A stretch of DNA of 64,000 bases from Hyphomicrobiaceae bacterium (GCA_020442165.1 JAGRKV010000088.1:1-64000), one strand, 5' to 3'. Positions 7,118-17,479 are shown, counted from the stretch's first letter. Numbers and translations are program-made. Notes: generated from the letters alone by a model not told the origin.

Positions 7118-10100
7118 CTAATCCCTTATCTCGCTCACCCGGATGACAATTGGTGCCTCGATGAGTTGGGGCTTCAAGGGGGATTTGGGTACGATCTGTG
7201 ACGGTTGGCTCGCAAACTCCTCGGGCGTTGCTGTGCGCCAGCCTCTGCGGCCCGGAACCTTGTCGATTGCAACCGGATAGATCGTGACCTTATCCGGCTC
7301 GAAACTCATTCGCAGGAAATGCTTGTAGTCCCTGATCCCGAGTGCGCCGAAGGCATCACCGCAATGCATGTTGAAGAGCGTGGATGTGAGCGTCCAGTAG
7401 ATGCCCATGATGAGTGCGCCGATGAAGCCACCTATCAGAATGGAGACCGTGGCATAGGTTGCAAGTGATGCTGCTGTTTGGATCCAGCCTGGTAGGTCAA
7501 GTCCGCTGCCGCTCTTAAGCAGACCAAACACAATGCCCACAAGCAAAGTGCTGGGCAGGAATGCCACCAGGTTCACTACGAGCAACGCCGTCAGGTGTGC
7601 AAGGAAGTGAGCCGTACCAATGATGAGGCGCGCCAGTTGCTTCAGCAGACCTCCGCCAATCTCGACATAATATACAAGTCCCGCCCACAGACCGAGCAAC
7701 ATGAAAAAGAAGATCGGGCTGGCCTGTACCGCGCTGAGTACTCGCTCCGGACTAATGACACTCCAAAATGAGTGCATAAGCTGCGTTGCAACCTCTGTCT
7801 TGGCGACGCCTTCCGTTGGCTTGAATGAACTGGGATCAAGTTGGGGCGCAGATACCTGGAACGCCCACGAATAGAGAAAGTATATGGCGCCCACGAGCAG
7901 CGCGAAGCGCCTATTCCTGAATGGGAGTCCAAGGTTCTTGAGTGCCAGCAGCCTGCTGCGCGTCCGGCTGGGGTAGATCCTCGGTGTGCGATAAGCATAC
8001 CGAACGAGATTGTAGGCGTTGCGCGCGAACGAGTGGCCCCGGGCTGCTTCCTTTGCTGCCTTGGCGGCGCTCTCCCGCGATCCCTCTTTGGCTGAAAGCG
8101 AATAGTCCTCAAGCGTGAAGTCGACGTTGTCGCCTTCCTTCACCACGGACTGCTCCATCCGGTTGAAAGCCAGTGGGTCATGGGGATCGGCCACGCGCGC
8201 GTGGCCCGTAGTCTTCTCCGCCCAGTGCAGCTCCAGTTCGGTCTTGAGTTGGTGGGTTGCGTGGGCAAATGCGCCGCCGCCTCCACACGTAATGAACTGT
8301 ATGCCCAGATCGGGGTTCTCATAGCGGCTGTAGTGGTGCCAGTCGCCGGCGAGTACAGCACAGATCTTTGCGCCCTTCTTCCGCGCCAGCATGCTGATCT
8401 CATGCAGGTTGTCGTAGTTCTCGTGATGCCAGCTGGGTTCTGCGAGGCAGATGATGATCTTGTCGCCTGGGCGCGTGTGGTCACTGACAATGTCGAAATA
8501 GTCACGTTGAGGATCGTCGATCTCTCCTCCGAGCTGGATGTCAGGTCCCCATATCCACCAATCGTGAGGCAGTTTAATCGCGAAATAGCTGCGGTGCTGA
8601 TAGCAACGCCATCCTCCGATCTGTCGTCCGATGCCGCCCGAGATCCGAACGCGGGCCGAAGTGAACAGGCTGGTGAAGGCGTTGAGACCGTCATACCAGT
8701 CATGATTGCCGGGTATCACGAATAGCTTGCGAGTTGGCACATCTGTCGAGAATGCCCAGGTGTAGGGATTGACGAGACGCTCCTGGTATTCCTGCGTTGT
8801 CGCCTGCGGGTAGGCCTGGTCACCACCCATCACGAGGATCTGACCTGCCGGCAATTCAATGTCCGGCCATCCGCTATGCGATCCCTCGACAGCGAGGCGT
8901 TCGGAGGCCATGAGATAGGCCATGGCGTAGGTTGCCTCGAACCCATCACCGAGGTCGGCAATGTAATCAACCCAGACACGCCCTTGATGATCCGTATTCA
9001 ATCGCTTGTTGTGATGGGTCGTATAGGGATCGCTGTAGTCGTAACGGGCAACCAACTCGTTCTCGGACGCGACCTGGTCGGAAGCCGCCTGCATCAGACG
9101 CTGGTCGGCGTACTGGCCAATCGTGCCGGAAATGATGTCTCGGATGCCGATCTTCACAAGCAAGCCGGGATCAAACCAGTCAACCATCTGTGGCAGTTTC
9201 TTTTGCCTCAGGTTGTCGATGATCTGGTCGCCGAGCTGATCGCCTTCTCCCGAAGGTGCTGGGTGTCCCAAGAGTTCGTTTATGATTGATCGTTCAAATC
9301 CGGCAACCGTCACTGCGATGTCAGGATTGAGCAATTCTTCAACGATCTTCAACAGCGCAGCAGCGAGGGGACCGCGTAGAGCTGCATCGACCGCGAGCTT
9401 GACCGCGCTACGTTCATGAATTCCCTCTGGCAGTGTGAGCAGCGGAATATGCGCCATCCGCTTGGTTATCAGCGTGGTCAGGTACTCGGCGATTGGATCG
9501 AGACTGAGCGGCGAAAGGGATGCGTCGTGGGGATGCGCACGCTTGCTTGGCGCGATGGGCGCCTTGGCCCAGACGCGTGTCAGAGCGGCGATCGGATCGC
9601 GAATCGTGTCGGCCGGAACCTCAAGATGTTCCGCCCATAGTGCACATCGCAAGTCATGTGCGAACCGGCATACCTTCTCCGTGATGCCCGCAATACGAAC
9701 TTCAACAAGATCCTCGTCGACAATTCCTATCTGCAATTCAGTATCGTTGGTCAGGCTTCGGGCGTTGAAATTTGCTGAGCCGATGGATGCATAGCAGTCA
9801 TCGACGATCAGCACCTTGGAATGCACATAGACCTGCTTGCCGTCATTCCGCTCGATGTGGAACATCTTGAAGCGGTCACCACCAGCCCGCCGCAGGCGGT
9901 CAACGACTTCGTGACGCAGACGTTTTGCAACAGGCGCCAGTCCGGGCGCGTCGTAATCACGCGCAACCACCATCAGTACATGGACACCACGGTGCAGAGC
10001 CTGCTCGAGCTTTTCGACAAGCGAGCACGGCCAGACGTACTGGTCCTCCACATAGATATAGTGATGGGCCCGGCTGATCGCTCGTTCATGCGCTCGTGCG

Positions 10101-10957
10101 ACGGTCATCTCGCCGCGGCCACCTGCGCGCGGGAACATCCCGGCAGGCAGAGTGACATTGACCTGCACCGACTGTTTGCCCATCGCTGGATATTCGGGGC
10201 GAGGATCGTGCAACGGCGTGCCGGAAGAGTAGGCGCTCAACAGCGGGTCATGGTTTGCTGGCCGCTCGTCGTTCCAACGCTCCTGGAACGCCTCGTAGAT
10301 TTGTCCGATTGCCGGACCTTGAATGCGCACCTGCACATCATGCCAGCCCGGTTGGCTAGGTGTGTGCGACTCAATCATGCCAGCTTCAATGACGTCGCAT
10401 TGACGTTCCTTGGCCGCATCGTGCGACGGACGATCCCAGCGGTCGAGGCAGATGTCGATACCGCCCACGTAGGCAACGTCGCGTTCACTTCGCTTCGAGA
10501 GTGCCAATATGAATTTTTGATGGTGTGCTGAGGCCGGCACGGGCGCCAGCCGGCTGTCCAGTACGACTTCACCACCAGCAGATGTCACGGCTTTCGCGAA
10601 TTCAGCATTGTCACGCGCATGCCAAAACCGAAAAGGGCCTGGCATTTCGGTGCCTGGAACCTTGAACAGCAACGCCTTGACCTTGCACCCACGATGGGCG
10701 GCGGTGGTAATGGCAGTCAGTATGTTCTGACCCAGCAATTCCCCGTCAGAGATAATCGGGTTGAGTATCTGGGTGTTGGACATGCGCCAGCCTGCAATGA
10801 GCAGCGCACGGTCACATGTGTTGATGATCCCATGCAGATCGGCCATGTAGCCCATGCCGTCGACCAAGGCAGTGACGGAATTTCCCCGCGTGAAGGCCGG
10901 ATTGCGTCGCGTCTCATCCTCGTCCAAAAACCAGTATTCGGGATCCGCAATAGCCAT
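7118..10957 (-). CDS. Phospholipase D / metallophosphoesterase / membrane fusion protein
   Basis: ATG at 10957 follows GAGGG. The 1279-residue protein has three parts. Residues 1 to about 420 are a phospholipase D superfamily region: first motif HHQKF at 145-149 followed by VGGIDIC, second motif HSKVLIVDD at 379-387 followed by GSANFN. A helical linker follows. At about 650-960 is a calcineurin-like metallophosphoesterase: GGDQAYP near 710, GNHDWYDG near 750 and GDWHHYSRYE near 870. The last part (about 1010-1200) has several hydrophobic helices, then a soluble tail. The protein could hydrolyse a phospholipid and dephosphorylate the product at the membrane. The first PLD motif lacks the usual Asp spacing. 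No signal peptide is visible, so the catalytic parts are probably cytoplasmic. It stands alone, beside the broken mobile genes. Confidence 0.8.
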   Translation of the reverse strand: MAIADPEYWFLDEDETRRNPAFTRGNSVTALVDGMGYMADLHGIINTCDRALLIAGWRMSNTQILNPIISDGELLGQNILTAITTAAHRGCKVKALLFKVPGTEMPGPFRFWHARDNAEFAKAVTSAGGEVVLDSRLAPVPASAHHQKFILALSKRSERDVAYVGGIDICLDRWDRPSHDAAKERQCDVIEAGMIESHTPSQPGWHDVQVRIQGPAIGQIYEAFQERWNDERPANHDPLLSAYSSGTPLHDPRPEYPAMGKQSVQVNVTLPAGMFPRAGGRGEMTVARAHERAISRAHHYIYVEDQYVWPCSLVEKLEQALHRGVHVLMVVARDYDAPGLAPVAKRLRHEVVDRLRRAGGDRFKMFHIERNDGKQVYVHSKVLIVDDCYASIGSANFNARSLTNDTELQIGIVDEDLVEVRIAGITEKVCRFAHDLRCALWAEHLEVPADTIRDPIAALTRVWAKAPIAPSKRAHPHDASLSPLSLDPIAEYLTTLITKRMAHIPLLTLPEGIHERSAVKLAVDAALRGPLAAALLKIVEELLNPDIAVTVAGFERSIINELLGHPAPSGEGDQLGDQIIDNLRQKKLPQMVDWFDPGLLVKIGIRDIISGTIGQYADQRLMQAASDQVASENELVARYDYSDPYTTHHNKRLNTDHQGRVWVDYIADLGDGFEATYAMAYLMASERLAVEGSHSGWPDIELPAGQILVMGGDQAYPQATTQEYQERLVNPYTWAFSTDVPTRKLFVIPGNHDWYDGLNAFTSLFTSARVRISGGIGRQIGGWRCYQHRSYFAIKLPHDWWIWGPDIQLGGEIDDPQRDYFDIVSDHTRPGDKIIICLAEPSWHHENYDNLHEISMLARKKGAKICAVLAGDWHHYSRYENPDLGIQFITCGGGGAFAHATHQLKTELELHWAEKTTGHARVADPHDPLAFNRMEQSVVKEGDNVDFTLEDYSLSAKEGSRESAAKAAKEAARGHSFARNAYNLVRYAYRTPRIYPSRTRSRLLALKNLGLPFRNRRFALLVGAIYFLYSWAFQVSAPQLDPSSFKPTEGVAKTEVATQLMHSFWSVISPERVLSAVQASPIFFFMLLGLWAGLVYYVEIGGGLLKQLARLIIGTAHFLAHLTALLVVNLVAFLPSTLLVGIVFGLLKSGSGLDLPGWIQTAASLATYATVSILIGGFIGALIMGIYWTLTSTLFNMHCGDAFGALGIRDYKHFLRMSFEPDKVTIYPVAIDKVPGRRGWRTATPEEFASQPSQIVPKSPLKPQLIEAPIVIRVSEIRD

Positions 10958-11538
10958 CTATTCGCCCTCAAACATTTACGCATGGGCATCGATATGAACT
11001 TAGGGCCTTACTACGTTGAACCCATCAATCGCGCCGTTCTGTCGGGAAATATCTATTCCGAGGCCAACATTGGCGTTGAGCATGGTCTATTGGAAGCGTA
11101 GCTTGCCGCGGCAGGCACCTCTGGGGTCGTTTTCATCAAATGTGATGCGCCTGAGCACCAATGAGGCGAGCCCGGATTGATGCAATAAAAATCGGCGACT
11201 TGAGCGCCGAGCTGCTTCAGGCCTCGAAAAGCTTGGCCTTAAGTCCGGCGATAAAGCGAATTGTTTGATAGGCTGATGAAAGTCAGGGCTCGTGTCCAGC
11301 CCCCTCAGTCTGGGCCATCATGTTTCGACCTATGGGAAGAGCGAACGATGACCCAGTTTTAGGGGGCAAGACAAGCCCGTAGGGAACGCCAAGCCGGTCA
11401 AGGGCTTGGCGGACCGTTATCCGCACATGACGCATCCAAGATCACGAGCAGCTGCCCGGCTGGCACGCAATCGCCACCAACCAAATTTCGTGGGACCGCG
11501 ACGGCTCGCTCGAAGTTTTCGACGATGACCAGTCGTGA
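10958..11538. other. Intergenic stretch without a supported gene
   Basis: Several short frames exist but none has a convincing start or family. A plus-strand frame near 11440-11535 (LPGWHAIATNQISWDRDG) ends in TGA and looks like a gene remnant, source unknown. Confidence 0.4.
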
Positions 11539-11991
11539 CTACTTGTAGTAGCCGACCGCGCAGACCTGATCTCCAATGCGGGTCACGAACGAGACTTTTT
11601 GCACCGGAGCATCGCTGCCCGGACGCGGCCACTTGTAGTCGACCTCGCTCACTTCACCTTCCTTGGCAGAGCTCAACATCGTCTCTCCGAGTGCCTTGCC
11701 TTCCTTGTCCTTGAGCTCCTTGAGCGACTTGCCTACGAGCTTGGGATGCGCGGTGAAAATGCCATCGCTGACATTGGCGCAGAAGGGGTAGAGATCGCGA
11801 TCCTTGAAGCCATCGGTTCCAGCAATGAATGCGGCGAGCGCCTTGGCCTTGTCGGCCTTGACCGCGGTGACGGCTTTGCCAAGCATGGCCTTCGCCTCGT
11901 CCGCACTACCGAACTCGCCAGCCTGAGACGTGACGGCACTCGCGGCAAAGGTGAGCATGCATGTGGCGGCCATGAGAGATTTGCGCAGCAT
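11539..11991 (-). CDS. Secreted single-Cache-like protein
   Basis: ATG at 11991 follows GGAGGAA. The 150-residue protein has a signal peptide (MLRKSLMAATCMLTFAASAV, cleavage near SQA-GE) and then a region typical of small Cache/sensor domains: AKAMLGKAVTAVKADKAKAL, FKDRDLYPFCANVSDG, HPKLVGKSL and a final IGDQVCAVGYYK. Stand-alone domains of this kind are periplasmic ligand-binding proteins, often for small organic acids, but the ligand is not known. It has no attached signalling domain. It lies downstream of ppc on the same strand, separated by about 300 bases. Confidence 0.7.
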   Translation of the reverse strand: MLRKSLMAATCMLTFAASAVTSQAGEFGSADEAKAMLGKAVTAVKADKAKALAAFIAGTDGFKDRDLYPFCANVSDGIFTAHPKLVGKSLKELKDKEGKALGETMLSSAKEGEVSEVDYKWPRPGSDAPVQKVSFVTRIGDQVCAVGYYK

Positions 11992-12293
11992 GAGTTTCCT
12001 CCGGGGTTTTGTTGGATGTACCAGCGTGTCACCGAGGGCGCTCAGCTGCCATTAGACGGTAGAATGAACCGAATTCGCTTGCCCATCCACACGCCTTGAT
12101 CGCCCCCGCGAGGCGCGCGACGATATTCATCGGGTTGCCATCGAGAACACACATTAGTGGACGAACCGCCCCCAAGAGCGGGCATTGTGCATCCCCCGAG
12201 CACAGGGAAACTTCACGCGCACATCGGCCCACCAGCGTGTCGCGCAATGTCAGCAGTAGCGTGAGCGGCCGATCGTTCCAGGTCGACTGGCTA
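11992..12293. other. Gap between ppc and the Cache-like gene
   Basis: About 300 bases with no supported gene; a 72-codon minus-strand frame at 12029-12247 has no recognisable ribosome site or family. The promoter of the Cache-like gene is presumably here. Confidence 0.4.
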
Positions 12294-15086
12294 TCAGCCG
12301 CTGTTTCTCAGTCCGGCGGCGATGCCGTTGATCGTGAGGTGAATGCCCTTCACGACATCCTCTGTCGTATCGCCGCCACGGTAGCGCTTGAGCAGCTCAA
12401 GCTGCATGTGATTGAGCGGATCGATGTAGGGGAAGCGGTGCTGAATCGACCGTGCCAGCAGCGGATTCTTCTGCAGCAGATCCGTGTGGCCCATGATTGC
12501 CAGAACGGCGTCGACGGTGTGCTGCCACTCCGCGCGAAGGCGCTGGAATATTGAAGTGCGCAGGCTCTCGTCCTCCACGAGGTTCGCATAGCGGCTTGCA
12601 ATCGCTATGTCGGATTTGGCCAGCACCATGTCGATGTTCGACAACAGCGCCTCGAAGAACGGCCAGTTGCGATACATGTCCTGCAGAGTGGTCAGACCAT
12701 CCTCGGGATGACTTTCGAGCCACGATTTCACAGCCGATCCGAATCCGTACCATCCCGGCAGCATGAGACGGCACTGCGCCCAGCTGAAGACCCACGGAAT
12801 TGCGCGCAGATCCTCGATCCGGCTGGACGTCTTGCGCGAGGCGGGGCGGCTGCCGATATTGAGTTTTGAAATCTCGCCGATGACCGTCGACTGGAGGAAA
12901 TACTGCTCGAAACCTTCAGTCTCGTAGACGAGGTGGCGATAGCTGGCAAAGGCGGTGGCCGACAGTTCCTCCATCACCTCGACATATCGCAAGTCCGGCG
13001 CGGTGCGTGCTTGCGGCAGCAGCGTCGCCTCCAGCGTCGCAGCGGCTAGAATTTCGAGGTTGCGCCTGCCCAGTTCTGCATTCGAATATTTGCTGGAGAT
13101 GACCTCGCCTTGCTCGGTAATGCGGATTGCACCCTGAACGGCACCACCGGGCTGGGCAAGTATGGCCTGGTAGCTCGGGCCGCCGCCGCGCCCGACCGAA
13201 CCGCCTCGGCCATGAAAGAGGCGCAGCTTGATGTTGTGCCGGCGGAACACGTCGACGAGTGCCGTCTCAGCCTTGTAGAGTTCCCAGCCCGAGGTGAGAT
13301 AACCGCCATCCTTGTTGCTGTCGGAATAGCCGAGCATCACTTCCTGCCAGCCGCCACGGCTGCCCAGCAAGGTGGAATAGAGCGGCAGGCCCAGCAATTC
13401 GTCCATGACGCGGCCGCAGTTGCGCAGGTCTTCGATCGTCTCGAACAGCGGCACTATGTTGACCTGCAGCGTGCTTTGATGCGGCAGGTATAGACCGGCC
13501 TCCTTGAGCAGCAATGCAACTTCCAGAACGTCGGATGCACTGTCGGCCTTTGAGATGACGTAGTTCGGCACCGCTGCCGCACCGTACTGTGCATGTGCGG
13601 TCGCTGCTGCTCGTAGAATGGCAAGTTCCGACGCCGTCTCGGCCGAATAGTTGACGAATGGCGACGTGAGCAGCCGTGGCGTGCCGAGTTCTTCGAGCAG
13701 CAAGGATATTCTTTGCGCCTCGCCGAGTGCCGAATATTGGAGGCCGGGACGGCTGGTATCTATGAGCTCCGATACGACACGCTCGTGCACGTCGGAGTTC
13801 TGTCGCATGTCGAGGCTGGCCAGGTGGAAGCCGAACACGTCGGCCGCCCGGCGCAGATCACGCAACCGGCCTTTGGCAAGTAATGCGGAGCCGTTGACGC
13901 CCAAGGATCGATCGAGTGTGTCGAGATCTCTCGCGAACTCCGCACAATCAGCGTAGACGGGCGCAACGCCAACGGCATGATGCGCCGCCTCAAGGCCGTC
14001 GAGAGCCAATGCTGTCGCCGACAACCGCGCGTAGATGCCAGCGATCGCCCGTCGATAGGGCTCGTCTTTTCTATGCTGAGACGTGTCGGGCGAGCGGTTG
14101 GCAAGGGCGGCCAGATCTTCCGAAACGCCCACAAGCCGCCCGTCGAGAGACAACTCGCTGCCCAGCGTGTGCAGCTCCGACAGATAGAATTCCATGACCT
14201 TGCTGCTTTGAAGGCGTAGGGCATCGCGCAGGACATCAGCCGTCACAAATGGGTTTCCGTCACGGTCGCCGCCGATCCAGCTCCCCATCCTCAGGAACGA
14301 AGCCAGCCCGAATTGCTTCCAAGACCGGTCGGCGGCGGCAAGCGTATCCTCAAGCGTTGCATAAAAGTGCGGCAACTCGCGCAGGAAGACGTAGTCGTAA
14401 TACGAGATGCCGTTGCGGACTTCGTCGAGAACCGCAAGCTTGTTCGACCTCAATACCGACGTTTGCCACAGCACAAGGATGGCGCGGCGCAATGCTTCTT
14501 CGCATGCTTCCTGTTCCTCGCCAGTCAGCGACGTTCGGTCCCTTTCTTCGAGCCTCTGGGCGATTTCCATCTCGCGATCGAGGGTGCTCTTGCGCCGCAC
14601 TTCGGTTGGATGCGCGGTCAAAACCGGAATGACCTGGGCCTTGGCAAAAAACTCCTCAAGCGAACGATCCGCGATGCCGGCCTGCTTCACCCGCGAAAGT
14701 GCAAGTGCCATCGTTCCTTCTCGCGGCGCCGAATTGGCAAGCGCATGGGCGCGTGCGCGGCGAATGCGGTGCTGGTCCTCGGCAATGTTGGCCAGGTGGG
14801 AAAAGAAGCTGTAAGAGCGGATAATGTGGGTCGCTTGCGATGGGGATAGGGAATTCAATGTGGCTTCCAGTTCGCGTTGCGCGATGGCGTCATCGCCGCG
14901 GCGGAACCGGATCGAAAGCTGGCGGACACGCTCGACCACATCGAATGTTGCTGCCCCTTGCTGCTCCCGCACTGTATCGCCGAGGATGCGTCCCAGAAGG
15001 CGGATATCTTCCCGCAAGGGGAAATCCTTGTCTGCGATCCCAGCCGTTTCATGGGGAGAGCTGTCCTCGTCAAAGAGCCGTTGCAT
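12294..15086 (-). CDS. ppc: Phosphoenolpyruvate carboxylase
   Basis: The enzyme adds bicarbonate to phosphoenolpyruvate to give oxaloacetate, the entry of CO2 in the serine cycle of type II methylotrophs. The 930-residue length is normal for the family. Visible motifs are VLTAHPTEVRRKS with the catalytic His, GSWIGGDRDGNPFV, GYSDSNKDGG, FHGRGGSVGRGGGP and ITEQGEVIS, and the protein ends in the conserved NGIAAGLRN(S)G. ATG at 15086 follows GGGAGAA. It is monocistronic here. Its presence next to the fhc and xox genes supports serine-cycle assimilation, although other serine-cycle genes are not in the window. Confidence 0.97.
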   Translation of the reverse strand: MQRLFDEDSSPHETAGIADKDFPLREDIRLLGRILGDTVREQQGAATFDVVERVRQLSIRFRRGDDAIAQRELEATLNSLSPSQATHIIRSYSFFSHLANIAEDQHRIRRARAHALANSAPREGTMALALSRVKQAGIADRSLEEFFAKAQVIPVLTAHPTEVRRKSTLDREMEIAQRLEERDRTSLTGEEQEACEEALRRAILVLWQTSVLRSNKLAVLDEVRNGISYYDYVFLRELPHFYATLEDTLAAADRSWKQFGLASFLRMGSWIGGDRDGNPFVTADVLRDALRLQSSKVMEFYLSELHTLGSELSLDGRLVGVSEDLAALANRSPDTSQHRKDEPYRRAIAGIYARLSATALALDGLEAAHHAVGVAPVYADCAEFARDLDTLDRSLGVNGSALLAKGRLRDLRRAADVFGFHLASLDMRQNSDVHERVVSELIDTSRPGLQYSALGEAQRISLLLEELGTPRLLTSPFVNYSAETASELAILRAAATAHAQYGAAAVPNYVISKADSASDVLEVALLLKEAGLYLPHQSTLQVNIVPLFETIEDLRNCGRVMDELLGLPLYSTLLGSRGGWQEVMLGYSDSNKDGGYLTSGWELYKAETALVDVFRRHNIKLRLFHGRGGSVGRGGGPSYQAILAQPGGAVQGAIRITEQGEVISSKYSNAELGRRNLEILAAATLEATLLPQARTAPDLRYVEVMEELSATAFASYRHLVYETEGFEQYFLQSTVIGEISKLNIGSRPASRKTSSRIEDLRAIPWVFSWAQCRLMLPGWYGFGSAVKSWLESHPEDGLTTLQDMYRNWPFFEALLSNIDMVLAKSDIAIASRYANLVEDESLRTSIFQRLRAEWQHTVDAVLAIMGHTDLLQKNPLLARSIQHRFPYIDPLNHMQLELLKRYRGGDTTEDVVKGIHLTINGIAAGLRNSG

Positions 15087-15562
15087 TGAATTTCTCCCAC
15101 ATGTCGGAAGCAGTCAGATTTCCATGACGAGCGACGACGCGCGAGGAGGCGCGGAATTCGCCCAGCAATGCAAGCCGGCAAGCGCCATCACAGTGGACCC
15201 GGCCCCGGCCTGCAGCGCTCCCATTGTCACACTACAATCGCTGGTCGTCGAGCCGTTGGCGTGTGCAAGAGGCCCGGTGAAGTTCTAGTTCTTTCCTCCC
15301 ATCTGCCCCCCTGCCTGATGGCGGTGCAGCCCATTCGAAACGCAGCCGCTAGACACCGAAGCAGTGTTGCAGCGGGTCCTGCGAGGCCAAATTATCGTGA
15401 TCGGCGGGATGAGTTGCATGCGCCGCTTGCCCATGTGCTAACGTCTCGTCAGGGATGGCACGAGGGACGAGATCCGTGCCGGGCTCTGCGCTGGATGCAA
15501 TGCTGCCCTGACAAGAATGCGCTGACAAGAATAGCGTCCGCAATGATGGGAGGAGATGAGAG
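15087..15562. other. Divergent intergenic region between ppc and the DUF1194 gene
   Basis: About 475 bases without a supported gene. It must hold the promoters of both divergent genes; no clear operator or riboswitch was recognised. Confidence 0.4.
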
Positions 15563-16375
15563 GTGTGCAGGCGAGACCGGCCGGGCCCCACTCGTTCCAG
15601 CCCCGCGGCCGGGCGCGTTGTGCAATTGCTCGCGATTCTGCTGCTGCTTGGAGCAAGCTGTTCCCAGGTGCGCGCGGCTGGTGGGCTTCCACAGTATGGC
15701 ACGCCAACGCGTGGAGCAGGGGCGGCCGGAGTGGACACGGCCCTGATCGTCTCGATGGACGTCTCAAGCTCGGTGGACGAGCGCCGCTATCAGATACAGT
15801 TGGAAGGTATCGCCGCCGCGCTCGAGGATAAGGGCGTGATCGACGCCATTCTCTCAGGGCCGCGCAAGTCGATCCTGTTCGCGGTCGTGTCATGGGCGGA
15901 CCGACCCAAGCTGTCATTGCCCTGGATAAGGATCGCAAGCAAGGAGGATGCCGCTGTCGCAGCACTCAAGGTACGCACCATGCCGCGTGAGAATGGCGAC
16001 TTTACATGTCTGTCGAAAATGCTGCGGTTCGTGACCGACAAGATTGTCCCGCAGATCCCCGAGCCCGCGCTCAAGGTCGTCGTCGATGTATCGGGCGATG
16101 GATCGGACAACTGCAACACGGACGAGCCGGCCAAGGCCGTGCGCGATGAAATGAATGGACGTGGTACCACGACCAATGGTCTGCCGATCCTTGAAGGCCG
16201 TGAGGCGGCAACACTTGAAGGTTGGTACCGCGAAAACGTCATGGGTGGACCCGGATCCTTCGTTCTGCCGGCCAATGGCTTTGAGGATTTCGGACGCGCC
16301 ATCCGCCAGAAATTCGTCGTCGAAATAAGCGGCAACGTACCGAGCCCCGGGCCTTTCGCAAGTTCCCGCCAGTAG
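15563..16375 (+). CDS. DUF1194 von Willebrand A-like exported protein
   Basis: GTG at 15563 follows GGGAGGAG. The 270-residue protein has a hydrophobic stretch (VVQLLAILLLLGASCSQVRA) that looks like a signal peptide after a long basic N-region; a later start is possible. The rest matches DUF1194: VSMDVSSSVDERRYQIQLEG with the metal-ion-dependent adhesion site D-x-S-x-S, VVSWADRPKLSLPW, VVVDVSGDGSDNC, and NGLPILEG. Proteins of this family are periplasmic or surface VWA domains of unknown function in alphaproteobacteria. It is divergent from ppc and convergent with the pentapeptide gene. Confidence 0.75.
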   Translation: MCRRDRPGPTRSSPAAGRVVQLLAILLLLGASCSQVRAAGGLPQYGTPTRGAGAAGVDTALIVSMDVSSSVDERRYQIQLEGIAAALEDKGVIDAILSGPRKSILFAVVSWADRPKLSLPWIRIASKEDAAVAALKVRTMPRENGDFTCLSKMLRFVTDKIVPQIPEPALKVVVDVSGDGSDNCNTDEPAKAVRDEMNGRGTTTNGLPILEGREAATLEGWYRENVMGGPGSFVLPANGFEDFGRAIRQKFVVEISGNVPSPGPFASSRQ

Positions 16376-16445
16376 AGCATTACGCAGTGCAGGAAAACCG
16401 CACCGGCCAGTAGAACGTGCGCGGCAAAGTTGGATTTGCCGCCAC

Positions 16446-17303
16446 TCAATCGGTAATGGCGCGGTCGAGGTTCTTGGCCGATTGCAGCCCCAGTGCGGCG
16501 TCACGGCCGACAAGACCTAACAGCCGCGCCGAGTTGACGTCCGCTCCCGTGAAGTCCGAGCCGCTTACGTTCGCACCCGTCAGATCCGCCCCGCCCAATT
16601 CAGCACCCATCAGATTGGCGTTGCCGAGATCTGCTTTTCCAAGCCGGGCATATTCAAGCACCACGCGCGCCAGATTGGCATCGCGGAACGATGAGCCTTG
16701 CAGGTCGGCCGACTTGAAGACGCCGCGCATGAGACCCATCGATTGGTTCTTCATGTCAGCGGAAAGATCGGCGCGATCGAACAAAGCACCCTTGAGGCTC
16801 GCACGCGAAAAGTCTGCGGCAACGCGGGCATTGCTAAAATCCGCACCGTCGAGCTTGGCGCCCATCAACTGTGTCGAGAACAGGCTTGCACCTTTCAAAG
16901 AGGCACCGGTGAGATCAGCTTCGAGCCCCCACGCCTGATCGAGTACAGCGCCGTCAAGCCGTGCCTTGCTGAGGTTGGTGCCATTGATCCGCGCCGACTG
17001 CAGATTGACGCCAGATAGGTCCAGCCCCGATAGATCAAGTCCGTTGAGCCGCCGGGCTGAGAGGTCAATGCGTTCACCGGATCTGCTCGCGGCGATGAGG
17101 TTTTCGATGTCCTCTCGGGACAGGTCGGCCTTTGTGAACTCATCGGACTTGAGATCGAGGTACTGCGTCATGTCCTGCGCCATGGCGGCGGGGGCCAACG
17201 ACTTCACGCCGATGGCCAAGGCCAAACCAGCTAGGCCTGCCAAAAATGCAGTAGCCCGCCATGATCCGGCGAGAGTGGCGAAGCGCTTCGCAATACACGG
17301 CAT
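16446..17303 (-). CDS. Exported pentapeptide-repeat protein
   Basis: ATG at 17303 (MPCIAKRFATLAG) is preferred over an upstream ATG at 17369 because GAGG precedes it and it begins a good signal peptide ending AAMA-QD. The mature part of about 240 residues is built mostly of A(D/N)LXX repeats (LDLSGLDLSGVNLQSARING, ADLTGASLKGASL, ADLGNANLMGAEL, ADLTGANVSGSDF), which fold as a right-handed square beta-helix. The role is unknown; some family members bind DNA gyrase, but those are cytoplasmic while this one appears secreted. It is convergent with the DUF1194 gene. Confidence 0.8.
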   Translation of the reverse strand: MPCIAKRFATLAGSWRATAFLAGLAGLALAIGVKSLAPAAMAQDMTQYLDLKSDEFTKADLSREDIENLIAASRSGERIDLSARRLNGLDLSGLDLSGVNLQSARINGTNLSKARLDGAVLDQAWGLEADLTGASLKGASLFSTQLMGAKLDGADFSNARVAADFSRASLKGALFDRADLSADMKNQSMGLMRGVFKSADLQGSSFRDANLARVVLEYARLGKADLGNANLMGAELGGADLTGANVSGSDFTGADVNSARLLGLVGRDAALGLQSAKNLDRAITD

Positions 17304-17479
17304 AAGTTGAACCTCGCAGACGACTGGCGACGTTAAGCGTGCGGCCATCAGTGGAGCATCAACCCTCATACGAATTTGGGGGGCACATCGTTACCGGCGC
17401 AATGACCGCAATGGACGGAGCAACTTAAATGTCGGCGGCCGATCGCAGCCCACAGAGCCAATGGGCATGATTTTTCGGC

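Noticed and set aside
12029..12247. 72-codon minus-strand frame between ppc and the Cache-like gene
   Set aside because: No recognisable ribosome site, no family and mixed codon use; may be chance.
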